From Microvirga puerhi (GTDB lineage Bacteria; Pseudomonadota; Alphaproteobacteria; Rhizobiales; Beijerinckiaceae), in NCBI RefSeq assembly GCF_020089865.1, contig NZ_JAIRBM010000008.1, forward strand, positions 186,001-250,000: a DNA stretch of 64,000 bases. Direction: 5' to 3'. Position numbers and translations under genes: made by a program. Position 1 is the first letter of the stretch; each line of letters begins with the position of its first letter. Shown here in pieces: positions 36,939 to 46,063 of this stretch. The notes under the pieces were generated by a model. It made no database searches and had not been told where the DNA came from. It was given only the letters and a program-made list of their open reading frames with translations.

Positions 36939-38644
36939 CCTGCAAACTCCGAGACGGGCAGACCGGCGGCAGGGGCTGCCATCGCAAAAAGGCCACCTGA
37001 AAAAGGCGCTTCCGCCAAGGCACGTGAAGGTAACCGAATGCGAGCGGTCGTGATGAAGAGAGTCTTGAGATCATCGCCGCCGAAAGCGACGCTCGTGGGC
37101 CGCGGAACCGGCAGTCGGATCTCACGGTCGAGGCGCCCGTCGGGTGCGTAACGGCGCACGCACCAGCCATCCCAGATGGCGCACCAGAGAAATCCTTCGC
37201 TGTCCACGGCGAGGCCGTCGGGCCGTCCCTCCTGGGCATCCACCGTCGCGAAGATCCGGCGATTGTCGATCGTCCCGGCGGAAAGATCGAAATCATAGGC
37301 GTAGATGCGTCCTGGTGCCGAGTCCACGAAGTAGAGTGTCCGCCCGTCGGGACTCCAGTCGAGCCCGTTTGCCACCGTGAAGCCTGAGGCGACCTTGCGC
37401 CAGGTTCGATCGCCCGAAATAGCGTAGAGCGCACCGGTGGCGCGGCTTGCATCAAGCCGCATCGTGCCACCCCAGAGACGGCCCAATCGGTCGCATTTCC
37501 CGTCATTGAAGCGATTGTCAGGAACGTCGGCCTCCGGATCGACGAGAGGCGTCAGCTTGCCGCTGACGAAGTCCAAGGCCTCAAGGCCATCCTGCGTGAG
37601 AGCCGCGAGTCCGCCCCCGCGGCGCGGTACGATCGCACTCACCAGGCGCGGCAGGACGATCTCCTCGTTGGTTCGGGTGACCGGATCGAAACGGTGCGCC
37701 GAAGGGGCAAGGATATCCACCCAGTACAGGCGCTTCTCATGAGGGGCCCAGACAGGGCCTTCCGCCAGATGTGCGCCCCAGGGGAGGACGCATTCCGCGT
37801 CGCTTTCGGACGGAGATCGCGCGCGGCTTTGGGGAGTGATGTTCATCGGCATGGCGCCGACATTTCCGGAAATCTGGCGCGCCGCCGCCATGAGATCCCG
37901 GCCTGTTGTGTGTAGGCGATCGTTGGACAGGCGCGAGCTTGGACCGAATACCCCGATGGCCGCGATGGCACGTCCCGTGTGATCGAAGATCGGTGCCGCA
38001 ACCGATACGACGCCCGAGACATGCTCCTCGAGCGAGATGGCGTAGCCTCGCGCCCGCGCCAGGGCGAGGTCGGCCAAAAGCGCCTCTTCCTCGACGATCG
38101 TTCGCTCCGTGAAGCGCTCGAAAGGTCCGTGATTGAGCATCACGCGGCGCTCGTGTGGCGAGGCGAAGGCAAGAAGCGCCTTTCCGCCAGCGGTGCAATG
38201 AAGCGGTGCACGGCGCCCGATTTCGATACGAAAGCCGAATGCGCCGCCACGGCTTTTCTGGTCGATATACAGAACCTCGTGGCCGTCGACGGAGCACAGG
38301 GCTACCGTCTCACGCGTCTCGTCGGCAAGGCGCTCGATGACAGGCGCTGCAGCACCTCTCAGATCGAAGGATTCCCACACGCGATGGGCAAGCTCGAAGA
38401 GCCGATGACCCAGCCGGTACGTATTGTCGCTTTCCTCGTGGCGGACTAGCCGAAACAGCACGAGGGTGTTCAGCATCCGTGCCAAAGTGCCTTTGGACAG
38501 GTTCGTCGCGGCCTGAAGGTCCTTGAACCGGGGTGGCGTCGGATGCTCGCCGATGACGTCGAGAAGATACAATCCCTTGGCAAGCGCAGCGGCGCCCGTC
38601 GGCACCTCCCGTTCTTCCGGCGGCGGCACGCGGATGCTGTCCAC
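36935..38644 (-). CDS. Fusion of IclR-type regulator and SMP-30/gluconolactonase
   Basis: A 569-residue single reading frame. Residues about 15-80 are an IclR winged helix (LQAATNLSKGTLARMLNTL), 90-260 the IclR effector-binding domain, 261-285 a linker, and 286-560 an SMP-30/LRE beta-propeller lactonase. The likely metal ligands are visible: Glu295 in AEGPVW, the asparagine in NGLDWS, and the aspartate in PDGLAVD. The protein could bind the operator of this operon, sense a sugar or lactone and also hydrolyse it. I chose the GTG at 38644, two bases after the epimerase stop; an ATG at 38713 would overlap that gene by 67 bases. No stop or frameshift separates the halves. Confidence 0.88.
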   Translation of the reverse strand: MDSIRVPPPEEREVPTGAAALAKGLYLLDVIGEHPTPPRFKDLQAATNLSKGTLARMLNTLVLFRLVRHEESDNTYRLGHRLFELAHRVWESFDLRGAAAPVIERLADETRETVALCSVDGHEVLYIDQKSRGGAFGFRIEIGRRAPLHCTAGGKALLAFASPHERRVMLNHGPFERFTERTIVEEEALLADLALARARGYAISLEEHVSGVVSVAAPIFDHTGRAIAAIGVFGPSSRLSNDRLHTTGRDLMAAARQISGNVGAMPMNITPQSRARSPSESDAECVLPWGAHLAEGPVWAPHEKRLYWVDILAPSAHRFDPVTRTNEEIVLPRLVSAIVPRRGGGLAALTQDGLEALDFVSGKLTPLVDPEADVPDNRFNDGKCDRLGRLWGGTMRLDASRATGALYAISGDRTWRKVASGFTVANGLDWSPDGRTLYFVDSAPGRIYAYDFDLSAGTIDNRRIFATVDAQEGRPDGLAVDSEGFLWCAIWDGWCVRRYAPDGRLDREIRLPVPRPTSVAFGGDDLKTLFITTARIRLPSRALAEAPFSGGLFAMAAPAAGLPVSEFAG

Positions 38645-38646
38645 GA

Positions 38647-39636
38647 CTATGCGACCTTCGCCCTCGCGGCGCGAGCGGCGGCTGCCTCTGCGATCATGCG
38701 ATCTATTGTCCATTGCGGTGCAAAGCCCAGCTCCTCGCGAATGCGAGCATTGGAAGTCTCGTAGAAAACACCGCTACCGGGCAGATCGACGGTCTTCAAT
38801 GGCAAATTCGTCAGGTTCGCCATGAGCGCCAGCGCTTCCGCAAAGTCAACAGGAGCAGTAGCGCCCAGATTATAGGTACGGCCCGCGGCCTTGGGATTGT
38901 CCAATGCGAGAAGGATGCCATCGACCATGTCCCGCGTGTCAGTGATGTGCATTTTGAACGGGCGACCATTCTCGTTGCAGGACACGACGAGGCTTTCACG
39001 ACCGTCATCGATCGCTCTCAGACGTCCCACCGCGGCCGTATTGCCTAAACCTTCCTGTTGCCGAATCTTCGGGTGCAGGAAGAAGCGCGGTCCTGAGAAG
39101 AAGCTCGCCGGGTCGAGCAGCTCAGCTGCATCCTGGGTATGGGAGAAACGCAGGATCGTGGCCGGAATTCCGGAGGTCCGCTCGAAGAATCGCACGAGTT
39201 CCTCGCCGAGAAGCTTGGTCAGGCCGTAGGGCGAGCGCGGCTTGAGCGGATGATCCTCATCCACCGGAAGATAATCGGGCACGTTTTCCGGGTAGACTTC
39301 GCCGGAGCTTGCAAAGAGAACGCGCTCCGGTTTGACCCGAGCGGCCTGTTCCAGAAGGATGCGTGTGCCGTCCACGTTCGCTCGATGCAGCTTGTCCGCA
39401 TCGCTCGGCAGCCAGGACATGAAGGCACCGAGATGCAGAATGGCGCTCGCCCCCTCGGCGGCTTCAGCGGCAGAAGCCCGATCATCGAAAGAGCCGATGA
39501 TTTCTCTATATTGCCGATGATTGATCGTCGAAGACCGGAGGTCGAAACCGGTCACCGCGTGCCCCTGGTCGAGCAGGCGTTGGACGACTTTTGAACCGAC
39601 ACGGCCGGCGCTTCCAGTCACAAGAATAGGCATCAT
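38647..39636 (-). CDS. NAD-dependent epimerase/dehydratase (extended SDR)
   Basis: A 329-residue Rossmann-fold enzyme with GSAGRVG near the N-terminus and the catalytic YGLTK motif. Relatives include nucleotide-sugar epimerases and uronate or sugar dehydrogenases. In this operon, oxidation or epimerisation of the imported sugar is likely. Two adjacent ATG codons start the frame. It begins 6 bases after the ABC ATPase stop. Confidence 0.88.
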   Translation of the reverse strand: MMPILVTGSAGRVGSKVVQRLLDQGHAVTGFDLRSSTINHRQYREIIGSFDDRASAAEAAEGASAILHLGAFMSWLPSDADKLHRANVDGTRILLEQAARVKPERVLFASSGEVYPENVPDYLPVDEDHPLKPRSPYGLTKLLGEELVRFFERTSGIPATILRFSHTQDAAELLDPASFFSGPRFFLHPKIRQQEGLGNTAAVGRLRAIDDGRESLVVSCNENGRPFKMHITDTRDMVDGILLALDNPKAAGRTYNLGATAPVDFAEALALMANLTNLPLKTVDLPGSGVFYETSNARIREELGFAPQWTIDRMIAEAAAARAARAKVA

Positions 39637-39642
39637 CGAAAC

Positions 39643-40758
39643 TCACTCAATGGAGGCTTGCGTCGTGGCGTCGAAGAGATGAAGGCGCGCAGGATCAAAG
39701 GACAAGGTGATACGACCATCGGCGATCCGCTCGTCCGGATTGATGAGACGGGCAATGATCGTGTCTGTGCGCCGCTCGTCACCGCCGGAGCGTGCCACTT
39801 CGGCGCGGTTCTCCGACGGGACGTCCACATAGATGTACTTCTCACTTCCGAGACTCTCGACAAGGCGCGGCGTCACCTCGAAAGTGACCGGGCCGGGTCC
39901 GGCAACGATATGCTCCGGACGCAGGCCCACAACAACGTCGCGGCCTGCAAGGGACTGAGATGCCTGCAGGGGAACCTCATGGCCGAAGAGACGCACTGCC
40001 GGGTTCGCGCCGTTGCTCGTCACCGTTGCACGCAGGAAGTTCATCCCGGGCGATCCGATGAACCCCGCCACGAACAGATTTGCCGGCTTCCGGAACATGG
40101 TGTCCGGATCGGCGATCTGCTGAATGATGCCGTCTCTCATGATGACGATCCGATCAGCCATGGTCATGGCCTCGATCTGATCGTGCGTCACGTAGATCGT
40201 GGTGACGCCAAGGCGCTTGTGGAGAGCACTGATCTCCGCCCGTGTATGGACGCGCAGCTTTGCATCGAGATTGGAAAGAGGCTCGTCCATTAGGAACGCC
40301 TGCGGCTCCCGAACGATGGCGCGGCCGAGCGCCACGCGCTGCCTCTGACCGCCGGAGAGAGCCTTCGGTCGGCGGTCGAGAAGGTGCTCGACGCCGAGGA
40401 TCTTGGCGGCGTCCGTCACGCGCCGGTCGATCTCCGTGGAATCGGTGCCACGCATCTTGAGACCGAAGCCCATGTTTTTGCGGACAGTGAGGTGCGGATA
40501 GAGCGCATAATTCTGGAAGACCATCGCGATGTCGCGATCGCCAGGTGCCAGGTCCGTAACGTCGCGACCGCCGATCCGGATCGAGCCGGAAGATGCCTCC
40601 TCCAGCCCGGCGAGGATCTTCAGCATGGTGGACTTGCCGCAACCCGACGGCCCGACGAAGACGACAAACTCGCCGTCCTTGACCTCGAGCGAGAAGTCCT
40701 TGAGGACGGCGAGCTGTCCGTAGGATTTGGTCACTCTCTCAATGTGAATGCCGGCCAT
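39643..40758 (-). CDS. Sugar ABC transporter ATPase (UgpC/MsmK-like)
   Basis: A 371-residue ATPase of the carbohydrate uptake family: Walker A GPSGCGKST, signature LSGGQRQR, Walker B FLMDEP, and a C-terminal TOBE domain (about 240-360) typical of CUT1 transporters. It drives import with the two permeases encoded immediately upstream (12 bases). Cytoplasmic face of the inner membrane. Confidence 0.95.
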   Translation of the reverse strand: MAGIHIERVTKSYGQLAVLKDFSLEVKDGEFVVFVGPSGCGKSTMLKILAGLEEASSGSIRIGGRDVTDLAPGDRDIAMVFQNYALYPHLTVRKNMGFGLKMRGTDSTEIDRRVTDAAKILGVEHLLDRRPKALSGGQRQRVALGRAIVREPQAFLMDEPLSNLDAKLRVHTRAEISALHKRLGVTTIYVTHDQIEAMTMADRIVIMRDGIIQQIADPDTMFRKPANLFVAGFIGSPGMNFLRATVTSNGANPAVRLFGHEVPLQASQSLAGRDVVVGLRPEHIVAGPGPVTFEVTPRLVESLGSEKYIYVDVPSENRAEVARSGGDERRTDTIIARLINPDERIADGRITLSFDPARLHLFDATTQASIE

Positions 40759-40770
40759 GCCGTGACTCCA

Positions 40771-41601
40771 CTATTTTTCCGCGCCGGCGGTCAGTCCGCC
40801 GACAAGGTAGCGTTCGAGGAAGAGGTAAATGAGGAGAACGGGAAGCGCGACGAGGATCGAAGCGGCGGAAATGTCACCCCAGTTCGAAATGTATTCGCCC
40901 TTCATGGTCGTGATGCCGAGATTGGCGGTCCAATTCGTCTGCGCGTTGGTCAGGAAGGTACGGGCATACGCGTAATCGGACCAAGACAGGACGAAGCCGT
41001 AGAGAGCTGTAGCGGCAAGACCCGGCGCTGATACCGGAAGGATCACCCGGGCCATAGCGCCAAGAGGCGAACAGCCGTCGACCATGGCGGCCTGCTCGAG
41101 TTCGCGCGGAATAGTGTCGAAGTATCCCTTCAGCATCCAGGTGGTGAACGGCACGATCAGGGTGGCATGCGCCAGGATGATAGACCACAGGCTGCCGATC
41201 AGATCGAGCGTCCGAAAGATGCCAAACAAGGGAATGACCAGGAGCGTGGCGGGCAGCATCTTCGCCGTGAGGATGAAGAGACCGAGAGATTGACCGCCGC
41301 GAACCCGGAAGCGCGAGAGACTGTATCCGGCAAGAACCGAGACCGTCATCGAGAGAATAACGCTCCCCAGAGCAGCGAGCGCGGAGTTGCCGAGCCAGAG
41401 CAGGACCGGTCTGTCGCGCATGATTTGACCGAACACCTCCCAACGAGGGAACTCAGGCCAGAATCGGGGTGGCAGGACGCGGAGTTGGTCCGGCGGCGAT
41501 ATGGCTGTGATGAACAGCCAGTAGATAGGAAAGACCAGAAGAGCACAGACGAGAATGACTGTCCCGTAGAGAATCGTCTGGTTGAGGAGGCTGCGCTTCA
41601 T
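40771..41601 (-). CDS. Sugar ABC permease (MalG-like)
   Basis: A 276-residue CUT1 permease with about six membrane helices and the EAA loop (EQAAMVDGCSPLGAMARVILP). It pairs with the MalF-like permease, whose stop is 10 bases upstream. Confidence 0.94.
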   Translation of the reverse strand: MKRSLLNQTILYGTVILVCALLVFPIYWLFITAISPPDQLRVLPPRFWPEFPRWEVFGQIMRDRPVLLWLGNSALAALGSVILSMTVSVLAGYSLSRFRVRGGQSLGLFILTAKMLPATLLVIPLFGIFRTLDLIGSLWSIILAHATLIVPFTTWMLKGYFDTIPRELEQAAMVDGCSPLGAMARVILPVSAPGLAATALYGFVLSWSDYAYARTFLTNAQTNWTANLGITTMKGEYISNWGDISAASILVALPVLLIYLFLERYLVGGLTAGAEK

Positions 41602-41611
41602 GACGATCCCC

Positions 41612-42517
41612 TCAGATATTGTCGGGAGCCCGGCCGATCATCAGACGGCTGGCGATCACACAGATGATAAGAGTCACGACGCCGATGGCGGACGCATAGC
41701 CCATCTTGAAGAACCCGAAGGCCTGTTCGTAGGTCATGATCGAGAGTGATTGCGTAGCCTTGAGCGGTCCGCCGCCGGTCATCACGTAGATGATGGAGAA
41801 GTCGCGGAAGACCCAAAGCATGACGAGCACGAGTGTGACCCCGAGCACGGGCATCAGCGATGGGATGGTAATATTGACCAAACGCTGCCAAGCATTGGCC
41901 CCGTCTACGCGGGCAGCGTTGTAGAAGTCTTCCGGGATCGATTGAAGGCCAGCCAGCATCATGATCGATACGAACGGATAACCCTTCCAGATCATCGTGA
42001 TGCACACGACAGCGAAGGCGGCTGCGGGTGAAGAGAACCAGTTGATGGTGGTGTCGATGAAACCGAGCTTGATGAAGACCCAGTTCATCAGCCCGAACGA
42101 AGAATCGAACATCCAGGCGAAAATGACAACGGCGATCACCTCTGGCATGGCCCAGGGCAGAGCCACGAGAAGCCTTGCGAAGGTACGGCCTTTAAACTTG
42201 TTGTTGACGAGGAGGGCGGTCGCAAGGCCGATCACGAAACAGAACAGGCTGACGATGACAATGAGCTTCAGCGTGACCCAGCTCGCGTTCCAGAAGTCTC
42301 CGGACGCGAACAATCGCTCGTAGTTGGCGGTTGTAAACGGCCGACGTGGCTGGTCGAGCCGGGCGATATTCACGTTCTGAAACGAGATATCGACGGAAAC
42401 GATGAGCGGATAGATGATGATGAGGCCGATGAGAAGGACGGCCGGCGCAAGGAGAAGATAGCCGAGCCAATGGCGACGGCTCGGGCGCGCAAGGTCGAGG
42501 CTGAATCTCGGCTTCAT
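41612..42517 (-). CDS. Sugar ABC permease (MalF-like)
   Basis: A 301-residue CUT1 permease, about six membrane helices, EAA loop NAARVDGANAWQRLVNITIP. I chose the ATG at 42517 (MKPRFSLD) with GAGGA just upstream; the longer frame would need a TTG start. A 24-base palindrome lies between it and the binding-protein gene. Confidence 0.94.
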   Translation of the reverse strand: MKPRFSLDLARPSRRHWLGYLLLAPAVLLIGLIIIYPLIVSVDISFQNVNIARLDQPRRPFTTANYERLFASGDFWNASWVTLKLIVIVSLFCFVIGLATALLVNNKFKGRTFARLLVALPWAMPEVIAVVIFAWMFDSSFGLMNWVFIKLGFIDTTINWFSSPAAAFAVVCITMIWKGYPFVSIMMLAGLQSIPEDFYNAARVDGANAWQRLVNITIPSLMPVLGVTLVLVMLWVFRDFSIIYVMTGGGPLKATQSLSIMTYEQAFGFFKMGYASAIGVVTLIICVIASRLMIGRAPDNI

Positions 42518-42535
42518 GAAATCCTCTGTCAAGGA

Positions 42536-42559
42536 GCCGGCCGCGACGTCGCGGCCGGC
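42536..42559. repeat. Perfect 24-base palindrome between binding-protein and permease genes
   Basis: A perfect 12+12 GC-rich dyad (half-site GCCGGCCGCGAC) lies 13 bases after the binding-protein stop and 18 bases before the permease ATG. As RNA it forms a very stable hairpin. In many ABC operons such a hairpin protects the binding-protein message and dampens expression of the permease genes; the same role is inferred here. Confidence 0.7.
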
Positions 42560-42572
42560 ATAGGCGCAAGCA

Positions 42573-43838
42573 TCACTGCTGCTGAAGGGCTTCGGCCTTC
42601 TGCTGCATGGTCGCGGCGACGGCCTTCGGGTCGAGGTCCTGAATGATCATGCGCTGAGCTTCTTCCATAACCATCTTCGAGAACTCGTTGAACTGGATCT
42701 CAAGGCCTTTCGGAATGCGGTCGACCTTGGCTTTCGCTGCTGCCTGTGTCGCTTCCACGAGGAGATCGAAGTTCGGATTCTCCGCCTTGGCGGCCTTGAT
42801 GTCCGCCCGCGGGCTTGGGGGCGGCGATGCTCCGAGCGTCGCATAGGTCGACTGGAACGGGTCAGAGGTGGCGATCTTGATAAAGTCCCAGACGAGTTTC
42901 TTATTGTCCTTGGAAATGTCCGTCGGGATAGCAAGGATGTTGGATGATCCTCCGACCGGCGGGTTGAATGGTACCATCGCGGTCTTGATCTGATCCTTGG
43001 CCTTGCCCTTCTGAATGATCGGCCACAGCCAAGGGCCATCCATCTTCAGGGCGATCTTGCCATCGGCGAAGAGCTGGCGCACTTCACCTGCCGACATGTC
43101 GCGTGGCGTTAGGTTGTTCTTGACGATCGTCTTCCAACGCGAAAGGCCCTCGATCATCTGTGGGGTGTTGATCGTGACCTTGCCATTCTCGTCGGTCCAG
43201 CGCCCACCGGCGTCGAGAGTGTAGTTCATCATCTCGCTGATGTACTGGCCGCCACCGCCGCGAGTCTCGTGACCCGTGCCATACTGATCGATGATACCGT
43301 CACCATTGAGATCCTTCGTGGTCTTCTTGGCGGCTTCCAAGAATTCGGCGTAGGTCTTCGGAACGGAAAGGCCTTCCTTCTTCAGAAGGTCCTCGTTGTA
43401 GGCGAGGAAATAGCCGAAATAGAGCATCATCGTGCACACGGTCTGTTTGTTCCAGACGCATGTGTCCTGCCCGGCCCAGTTGATCAGATCGAGCTTGGAA
43501 TCCTTGATGTAGGGATCGAGAGGCTCAAGCCAGCCGTTATCGGCAAATTTCTGAAATTCGAAGGATGCCAGATGGACGATGTCGGGTGGGTTTCCGCCGG
43601 CAAAGAGCGTCGTCATCGTGTCTGCGTATGCTCCACGCTCGACCTTGGTCCATTCGATCTTCACGCCTGGATGGGCTTCCTCGAAAGCCTTGATGACAGA
43701 GGCCCACCAGTCACCGACGCCGCGCTCATCCTTCTGCCAGGAAACGAATTTCAGGACTTTGTTCTGGGCGAAGGCGACGTTCGTGCTCAAGGCGAGGGCG
43801 GCAGTCGTCGCCAGCACGGTCAATGTTCTTCTCAGCAT
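42573..43838 (-). CDS. Sugar ABC transporter solute-binding protein
   Basis: A 421-residue periplasmic family 1 binding protein with signal peptide (MLRRTLTVLATTAALALS..., cut likely after AFA). Typical features are FEEAHPGVKIEW, GGNPPDIVHL and the DGPWLWP region. It captures the sugar or sugar acid for the MalF/MalG-like permeases. It starts 24 bases after the dehydratase stop. Confidence 0.93.
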   Translation of the reverse strand: MLRRTLTVLATTAALALSTNVAFAQNKVLKFVSWQKDERGVGDWWASVIKAFEEAHPGVKIEWTKVERGAYADTMTTLFAGGNPPDIVHLASFEFQKFADNGWLEPLDPYIKDSKLDLINWAGQDTCVWNKQTVCTMMLYFGYFLAYNEDLLKKEGLSVPKTYAEFLEAAKKTTKDLNGDGIIDQYGTGHETRGGGGQYISEMMNYTLDAGGRWTDENGKVTINTPQMIEGLSRWKTIVKNNLTPRDMSAGEVRQLFADGKIALKMDGPWLWPIIQKGKAKDQIKTAMVPFNPPVGGSSNILAIPTDISKDNKKLVWDFIKIATSDPFQSTYATLGASPPPSPRADIKAAKAENPNFDLLVEATQAAAKAKVDRIPKGLEIQFNEFSKMVMEEAQRMIIQDLDPKAVAATMQQKAEALQQQ

Positions 43839-43862
43839 GGCATTTCCTCGGTTGCGGTTTCA

Positions 43863-45038
43863 TCATTGTTTATATTGTTGGAGGAGGCTGAGTGCCTCCT
43901 CGGATGGCTCGACGCCGAGACCGGGGCCGGTCGGCAGCGTGTAGAAACCTTCCCGGCAGTCCATGTCGCCGGTGACGAGCCTGCGATTGGGTTCGAAGAT
44001 CGAGTGCTGATACTCATGGCACGTAACGGCTGTCAGCGCGGCGCTTGCATGCAAGCTCGCCGCCATGAACAGACCGATTCCGATGGTCGCGTGCGGGATA
44101 ACCTCCAGATGATGCGCCTGGGCATATTGGCCGATCCGCATGAACTCGGTGATGCCCTTGTGTCCCATCTCTGGCTGGATGATACCGCAGGCTCGCTTGG
44201 CGACGCGTGGCACAAGATCGAAGACCGTACGCCACTCTTCTCCAGCAGCGACAGTGGCCGCCACGTTGGCCGCGACATGGGCAAGGCCATCGAGATCCTC
44301 CGGCTTCACTGGCGCCTCAGCGAACCAGAGGCCATGCGGCTCCATGGCACGAATGGCAGCAATCGCCTGATCGGCTGTGTGAGCCCAATGCATGTCACAT
44401 GCAATCCGGGCCGAGGGGCCGAGCTTGCTCCGGAGCGTCTGCATCTCGGCAACGATTCCGTCGTCCGCAACGGGCGCCGCGAACTTGAAACTGGAAAAGC
44501 CTTTCGCCTGCCATTCGGCCGCAAAGGATGCACGCTCTTCCCGCGTCCGTTTTGGAAGACCGGAGATATAGGCCGGAAGTCTCTCGTGACGCTGCCCCCC
44601 GAGCAACTTCACCAGAGGCAGATCGGCAAGCTTGCCGCAGATGTCCCAGAGAGCGATGTCGATTGCGGCGAGCGCATCGAGGTAGAAGCCCCCGGTGTAT
44701 CCACGGACCCGCATGAGATCGTAGAGATCCTCATGGATGATCACGGCGTCGCGCGGGTCGCGGCCTACGACATAAGGGCCGAGAAGATCGTCGATAATGG
44801 CCATCGCGGCCCCAGGTGCCACGATGCCGTAGGTCTCGCCCCAACCCACGGCTCCGTCCTGCGTCTCGACGCGGACGACAACGGTTCTGTCGCTGGTAGG
44901 ATAGACGGTGCGATTGCCCTTTCGGACGATATATCCCTTTTCGTTCACCATCTCGCCTGGTCGCGGCGCACCGAGATAGATCGTCTCGCGAGGAATGGTG
45001 ATCGAATACGTTTCGACCTTGGCAATGCGGGCATTCAT
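43863..45038 (-). CDS. Enolase-superfamily sugar acid dehydratase (mandelate racemase/muconate lactonizing group)
   Basis: A 391-residue enzyme with an N-terminal capping domain and a C-terminal barrel. Metal ligands are suggested by ACDMHW (Asp), FAEAPV (Glu) and AAGEEW (Glu), and the catalytic base by the VIPHATIG histidine. It most likely dehydrates an aldonic acid to a 2-keto-3-deoxy acid. The neighbouring 2-keto-3-deoxygalactonate kinase gene points to galactonate or a stereoisomer, but L-fuconate or arabinonate-type substrates are not ruled out. Overlaps the upstream aldolase stop as ATGA. Confidence 0.9.
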   Translation of the reverse strand: MNARIAKVETYSITIPRETIYLGAPRPGEMVNEKGYIVRKGNRTVYPTSDRTVVVRVETQDGAVGWGETYGIVAPGAAMAIIDDLLGPYVVGRDPRDAVIIHEDLYDLMRVRGYTGGFYLDALAAIDIALWDICGKLADLPLVKLLGGQRHERLPAYISGLPKRTREERASFAAEWQAKGFSSFKFAAPVADDGIVAEMQTLRSKLGPSARIACDMHWAHTADQAIAAIRAMEPHGLWFAEAPVKPEDLDGLAHVAANVAATVAAGEEWRTVFDLVPRVAKRACGIIQPEMGHKGITEFMRIGQYAQAHHLEVIPHATIGIGLFMAASLHASAALTAVTCHEYQHSIFEPNRRLVTGDMDCREGFYTLPTGPGLGVEPSEEALSLLQQYKQ

Positions 45039-45958
45039 TCGGCCGCCCCGCGAAGCATCACGTTTCCTGTGGTCAGAAGAGAAGATGCCGACGTCAGCCA
45101 GGCGTCGATTTCCGACAGATCCATGGCATCCATGGGTGGTAGTTTTGCACGTGAGGCGTGGTTCGTCAGGATGCCGCGACGGGAGAGCACATATTTGGTG
45201 AAGGCCATCCGGAAATTGGCCTGGATCACGAGGAGCGGCAGCGTTCGCATATAGAGATCGCGTGCCTTTGCAAGGTCGCCGCTCCGGAAGGCTCGATCAA
45301 GCGCCACGTGAACATCGGCGATCTCGACCGCCGGCATGGCCCCGCAGGCACCGCGGCGATATTCGTCGATGACGTAGCGGGCCCCGCCGCCACCGATGAC
45401 CCCTTTGAGATGGGCCGGCTTATTCTTGAGAATGGCGGTGATGGCCGGACCTGCAGGTAGGGTCTCTTCCTTGACGTAGGTGATTGCGGGATTTCCGCTC
45501 GCGATAGTCAGGATCACGTCCGGCTTGAGGTCGGAACCGCGCGGCGCAGGCGCGTTTTGAAGGACGATTTCGATTTCGGGCACCGCTTGAGCGATCGCGC
45601 CGTAGAAGGCTGCGACGGCTTCGGCCGTTACGCCAACGCTCTTCGGCGCCTGGATCATCACGATACGTACGCCAGCAGCCACGGCCTCCCGCGCATGCGC
45701 GATCGCTTCCTCAGCGCTTGGTGCACTGGCACCGGCAATCACGGGCACCCGACCGGCTACCCTATCGACGACGAGGCGCAGAAGGCTCCCCCGTTCGCGT
45801 CCATCGAGTTCGTCGACCTCGCTGGCGAAGCCAGGAAAAACGACACCATCGACGCCTGAGGCGAGTGCGAAATCGACGATACGCTCCATGGCATCATGGT
45901 CGACGGATCCGTCGGCGGCGAAGGGAGTCGGCAGGACGGGAAGAATCCCCTTGAGCAT
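45035..45958 (-). CDS. Dihydrodipicolinate synthase-family aldolase
   Basis: A 307-residue class I aldolase of the DapA/NanA/KDG-aldolase family. The Schiff-base lysine is in ITYVKEETLP, and the start MLKGILPVLPTPF is typical. In this context it probably cleaves or dehydrates the 2-keto-3-deoxy sugar acid made by the adjacent dehydratase. First gene of the minus-strand operon that runs to 33855. Confidence 0.9.
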   Translation of the reverse strand: MLKGILPVLPTPFAADGSVDHDAMERIVDFALASGVDGVVFPGFASEVDELDGRERGSLLRLVVDRVAGRVPVIAGASAPSAEEAIAHAREAVAAGVRIVMIQAPKSVGVTAEAVAAFYGAIAQAVPEIEIVLQNAPAPRGSDLKPDVILTIASGNPAITYVKEETLPAGPAITAILKNKPAHLKGVIGGGGARYVIDEYRRGACGAMPAVEIADVHVALDRAFRSGDLAKARDLYMRTLPLLVIQANFRMAFTKYVLSRRGILTNHASRAKLPPMDAMDLSEIDAWLTSASSLLTTGNVMLRGAAE

Positions 45959-45972
45959 CGCGTTTCCTTTTG

Positions 45973-46008
45973 GTCCATATGTTGGACTATTTGTTTTTCA
46001 TGTTGGAC
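45973..46008. promoter_or_regulatory. Operator-like repeats in the aldolase/dgoK divergent region
   Basis: GTCCA-TATGT-TGGAC is a dyad at 45973-45987. The element ATGTTGGAC occurs at 45979-45987 and again at 46000-46008, 21 bases apart on the same strand. The region lies between the two divergent start codons and is the natural control point of the sugar-acid cluster, likely bound by the IclR/SMP-30 fusion or an unlinked regulator. Confidence 0.6.
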
Positions 46009-46063
46009 CTTACGTTGAGTTGGTTTATGGGTCAAGCACTCACAGAAACGAACGGAAACGCCC

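Noticed and set aside
36935-38713. ATG at 38713 as the start of the IclR/SMP-30 fusion
   Set aside because: It would overlap the epimerase gene by 67 bases and add an arginine-rich tail not typical of IclR proteins; the GTG at 38644 fits the operon spacing better.
43269-45254. Plus-strand frame (661 codons) opposite the sugar binding protein and dehydratase
   Set aside because: Spans parts of three well-supported minus-strand genes; no domain of its own.
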